Part shown: positions 25,641 to 27,355 of the stretch, one piece after another
How positions within the stretch are numbered: the first letter of the stretch is position 1
How the letters are laid out: each line of letters starts with the position of its first letter
Virus record (IMG/VR): IMGVR_UViG_3300032240_000322
Location: 1 to 27,355 of that record
From: a virus
Direction: 5' to 3' (one strand)
Length of the DNA: 27,355 bases
The notes under the pieces: model-generated
Told to the model about the DNA's origin: nothing
Database searches by the model: none
Seen by the model: the letters and a program-made list of their open reading frames with translations, nothing else
Made by a program: the position numbers and the translations under genes

Positions 25641-25810
25641 TTCATCTTCTTCAAAGTCTGGGCGAGGCGCGCACGCTGACCCATTTTACCGGGAGCCTTA
25701 GCAGCCTTAGCCAATTTACCGGCCGGAATCTTTTCACCTTCTTTAACACCAAGCGACTTCTTCAAAGCGCCGGGCTTCTTGATAGCTTCTTGAATCCACT
25801 TTTTAGTCAC
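25637..25810 (-). CDS. 57-aa KKPGAL-type basic protein (GTG start)
   Basis: The likely frame runs from GTG 25810 to TGA at 25637-25639 and gives 57 residues (TKKWIQEAIKKPGALKKSLG, then GEKIPAGKLAKAAKAPGKMG and ending LAQTLKKMK). An ideal GGAGG lies 5-6 bases upstream of the GTG. The open frame continues upstream to an ATG at 25960, but the extra residues are out-of-frame sequence of the neighbouring gene and should not be used. I recall this motif as a small protein of phages and algal giant viruses. It is Lys-rich, so a DNA-binding role is possible. Confidence 0.78.
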   Translation of the reverse strand: MTKKWIQEAIKKPGALKKSLGVKEGEKIPAGKLAKAAKAPGKMGQRARLAQTLKKMK

Positions 25811-26084
25811 GGTAGCCTCCACCTTTTTTCTTGTACTGCAGTGCCAGCATCTGTGCTTTGCGGGCCGACCATTGACCCGGAGCGCCACCCTTACCGCCAG
25901 ACTTGATACTATTGAATAAGGACTTGCGCATACCGGGTTTGGTGTAGTTACCAGCCGCATTTACTTTGCTCAGGCCACCCTTTTTGTATTCAGTAACTTC
26001 GTTGGGGTTATCCTTACGCCGAACGGTTTTAGCCTTCGGCATTTTGGAAGGGTTGATGCAGCCCATACCCCGACTCGGTCTCAT
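25803..26084 (-). CDS. Small conserved basic phage protein (GGKGGAPGQWSARKAQ type)
   Basis: This 93-residue protein starts at ATG 26084, overlapping the previous stop as ATGA. The sequence has MPKAKTVRRKDNPNEVTEYK then KGGLSKVNAAGNYTKP and GKGGAPGQWSARKAQMLALQ. This block is familiar from many phage genomes but I know of no assigned function. It is strongly basic and predicted helical in the second half. Its last codons overlap the start of the KKPGAL-type gene by 8 bases, so the two are probably translated together. Confidence 0.75.
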   Translation of the reverse strand: MRPSRGMGCINPSKMPKAKTVRRKDNPNEVTEYKKGGLSKVNAAGNYTKPGMRKSLFNSIKSGGKGGAPGQWSARKAQMLALQYKKKGGGYRD

Positions 26085-26428
26085 ACAAACTTACCCTTGG
26101 TTTTGCCGCGTTGGGCGCAGCCATCAGCACGCTTTGAGGCAGAGCCAGTAGAGCCACCCTTAGCCATCTTCTTGACCTTACCGCCCTTCTTCATACCGGG
26201 ACCGCCAGCAGGCGGCATAGGAGCGCCACCACCAGCGGGAGGGGCCGGGGGCATAGGAGGAGCCGGGGGCATAGGACGAGGAGCAGCGGCAGCGGCGGCT
26301 TTAGCTGCAGCGATTTTATCCATCATCGCTTGTTCCATCGGGTTGGGCATACCGGGTAACGGACCCGTGCGGTCTCCAAGACCTTCTGCACCAAAGTCCT
26401 TCATCACACGCTTTTTCTTCTTGTCCAT
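26081..26428 (-). CDS. Ala/Pro-rich protein with basic Cys-containing C-terminus
   Basis: This 115-residue protein starts at ATG 26428, behind AAGGGGCTAATC. It opens with a short basic segment (MDKKKKRVMKDFGAEGLGD). The middle is an Ala run (KIAAAKAAAAAAP) and a Pro/Ala/Gly/Met-rich linker. The end is KKGGKVKKMAKGGSTGSASK then RADGCAQRGKTKGKFV, a tail I have seen in other phage small proteins. It looks disordered and probably extends between two partners. A virion or packaging role is inferred. Confidence 0.7.
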   Translation of the reverse strand: MDKKKKRVMKDFGAEGLGDRTGPLPGMPNPMEQAMMDKIAAAKAAAAAAPRPMPPAPPMPPAPPAGGGAPMPPAGGPGMKKGGKVKKMAKGGSTGSASKRADGCAQRGKTKGKFV

Positions 26429-26438
26429 GATTAGCCCC

Positions 26439-26795
26439 TTAGCACTTGCCGCCGCGCTTCATGCCGCGAGCGCCGCTTTGAATACCAACAGTCTTGCCAG
26501 AATCACTTATATTCTTGCCCTTGGTATGACCCTTCTTTTGGACAGCATGTTCGCCAAACTTCTTGTTGCCTTGCGGAATCTTTTCCATCTTTGCGGGTTC
26601 CATACGTGCTTCTTTAATGGAGCCGCCCTTAGCCATTTTCTTTTTCATTTCACCACCTCGTTTAAATTGTTTGCCTTTATCGGCTTTATTAAATTCCTCC
26701 CCCACACTTTGAGGGATACCGACCTTTTTGGCAAACTTCGGGTTATGAGCCACCGCTGCCATAAAGTTGTGCTGCTTCTTACTTACGCTTGGCAT
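26439..26795 (-). CDS. MPSVSK-type small basic protein
   Basis: The preferred start is ATG 26795, giving 118 residues and a conserved opening, MPSVSKKQHNFMAAVAHNPK. An open frame extends to a TTG at 26825, but that part is not supported. The gene overlaps the preceding holin-like gene by 17 bases in another frame. QSVGEEFNKADKGKQFKRGG and MKKKMAKGGSIKEARMEP follow, and it ends GMKRGGKC with a terminal Cys. Proteins starting MPxxSKxQ...FM are common in phages, without a settled role. Its shared KGG and RGG pieces link it to its neighbours. Confidence 0.72.
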   Translation of the reverse strand: MPSVSKKQHNFMAAVAHNPKFAKKVGIPQSVGEEFNKADKGKQFKRGGEMKKKMAKGGSIKEARMEPAKMEKIPQGNKKFGEHAVQKKGHTKGKNISDSGKTVGIQSGARGMKRGGKC

Positions 26796-26985
26796 CTTCG
26801 TCTTCAGCCTCTTTCCATACAGCAATTAACTTCTGCACGGTGTCGGTTTCGTAGATTCTAATGCCGGTCCACACAATCGTAAACAACGCAGCAACGGCAG
26901 GAAGAGCGTTCATAAATGTGCCGATTACCGTTACAATAGACGCCGCATCTAATGCAGTTTTTATGGTTTCGTGATGTTCAGTCAT
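26779..26985 (-). CDS. Putative small holin (class II-like)
   Basis: The likely start is ATG 26985, giving 68 residues, one base after the stop of the DUF6321-like gene. Residues 11-43 form one or two hydrophobic helices (TALDAASIVTVIGTFMNALP, then AVAALFTIVWTG), followed by RIYETDTVQKLIAVWKEAED and a charged tail. The size and layout resemble the T7 class II holin (gp17.5). An upstream ATG at 27036 would give 85 residues but overlaps the previous gene by 50 bases and adds no conserved sequence. A function other than lysis is possible, since a second holin lies next to the endolysin. Confidence 0.65.
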   Translation of the reverse strand: MTEHHETIKTALDAASIVTVIGTFMNALPAVAALFTIVWTGIRIYETDTVQKLIAVWKEAEDEDAKRK

Positions 26986-26986
26986 G

Positions 26987-27241
26987 TTAGCAGTTCCATG
27001 CCCGCAGGCTTTTGTTAATGCGCGAGTTAGGGTCATTAGCAGTCTTAGAGCTTGTGAGCTTCTTCTTCATGCCGGACATCCGGGCACAAAAAGATTTCTT
27101 ACGTGGACCGCCTTCGGGTTGCGGAGCTTTTAGTCCCGGCTTGCCCGGATTGGCTTTGTTATAAGAAGCACGGCCCTTGGCATTTAAACCGCCTTTGGGG
27201 TTTTTGCCTTCTTTACGTTGCCACGCCGGAGACTTAGCCAT
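26987..27241 (-). CDS. DUF6321-like small basic protein
   Basis: The preferred start is ATG 27241, giving 84 residues: KSPAWQRKEGKNPKGGLNAK then GRASYNKANPGKPGLK, RKKSFCARMSGMKKKL, and ending LRAWNC with a terminal Cys. This set of blocks is what I recall for DUF6321, found in phages and algal viruses. It shares 8 bases (ATGGCTAA) with the end of the preceding gene. The longer frame up to a TTG at 27271 is not supported. It is Lys-rich with two Cys, and is likely a structural or nucleic-acid-associated protein. Confidence 0.78.
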   Translation of the reverse strand: MAKSPAWQRKEGKNPKGGLNAKGRASYNKANPGKPGLKAPQPEGGPRKKSFCARMSGMKKKLTSSKTANDPNSRINKSLRAWNC

Positions 27242-27355
27242 AGAACACCGTGATACCGGTAACTGAGCCAACCGATAAGGTCAGATATAGCCCGGTATTA
27301 GCCAAAATACCTTCGCCGGGAACTTGAATGGCAAAAGTATTTGGGGTGCCAATGC
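27234..27355 (-). CDS. Partial phage structural protein (5' end outside window)
   Basis: Only the C-terminal 39 or so residues are in the window, ending at TAA 27234-27236. They read IGTPNTFAIQVPGEGILANT then GLYLTLSVGSVTGITVFYG, a beta-hairpin-rich end like those of capsid accessory or decoration proteins. The stop overlaps the start of the DUF6321-like gene (ATGGCTAA). Too little is present to name it. Confidence 0.6.
   Translation of the reverse strand, partial: IGTPNTFAIQVPGEGILANTGLYLTLSVGSVTGITVFYG

Noticed and set aside
25637-25960. 107-residue version of the KKPGAL-type gene from ATG 25960
   Set aside because: Its first 50 residues are out-of-frame sequence of the preceding gene, and GTG 25810 has a perfect ribosome site.
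26097-26861. 254-residue plus-strand open frame opposite the small basic genes
   Set aside because: It crosses two independent genes in different frames that are conserved on the minus strand.
26779-27036. 85-residue version of the small holin from ATG 27036
   Set aside because: It overlaps the DUF6321-like gene by 50 bases and the extra residues look like frame-shifted coding sequence.
1-27355. Rho-independent terminators, tRNA genes, insertion sequences, attachment sites
   Set aside because: No stem-loop followed by a T-run, no cloverleaf, no transposase and no repeats flanking an insertion were found in the short gaps; a structure-scanning program would be needed to exclude hairpins inside genes.

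Overview
The window is a densely packed piece of a tailed bacteriophage genome. It carries structural and lysis genes, and every gene I can support is on the minus strand (read right to left). Genes touch or overlap (ATGA, GTGA, TAATG, ATGGCTAA junctions). The longest untranslated gap is about 39 bases. There is no tRNA, no CRISPR array, no insertion sequence and no clear terminator, so the window looks like one long late operon. Shine-Dalgarno sites (AAGGAG and relatives) show a bacterial host. Family resemblances recalled from memory (P22 gp10-like and SU10 adaptor-like tail proteins, DUF5872, DUF6321, a giant polyvalent protein) suggest a podovirus-like environmental phage, plausibly from freshwater and infecting a proteobacterium. 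That host guess is inference only.

Layout in transcription order (right to left). (a) 27355-25389: the tail end of a probable structural gene, then a run of small, very basic Lys/Gly-rich proteins (DUF6321-like, MPSVSK type, Ala/Pro-rich, KKPGAL type, DUF5872-like) and a small holin-like membrane protein. (b) 25377-22205: a Gly/Met-rich low-complexity protein, two tail-adaptor-like proteins, a zinc-ribbon protein and two small basic proteins. (c) 22205-15277: small beta-rich structural proteins, an SH3-like 59-residue protein, a protein built of fifteen 20-residue repeats, and two tail-fibre-like proteins, the larger ending in a glycine-rich adhesin-like region. (d) 15274-14278: a small protein, a 3TM-type holin and an M15-type endolysin. 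(e) 14278-11427: a P22 gp10-like tail protein and a C1q-like head- or tail-associated protein, each apparently carrying an inserted beta module. (f) 11387-1: a Gly-rich membrane-active-looking protein, a GNAT-like small protein, a Gln-rich hendecad-repeat protein, a 564-residue coiled-coil protein, and a giant polyvalent protein (at least 1986 residues, running off the left edge) with an HELVH metallopeptidase motif.

How they may work together: (a)-(c) would supply capsid accessory proteins, the neck and the host-binding fibres; (d) lysis; (e) the tail hub; (f) resembles in order and composition the T7 internal-core cassette (gp13 GNAT-like, then gp14, gp15, gp16), so these are probably internal or ejected virion proteins. 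The most unusual points are the 11-residue periodicity of the Gln-rich protein, the 60-bp/240-bp nested repeat gene, the cluster of small basic proteins, and the short [KRHA]GG motif that recurs in otherwise unrelated proteins.
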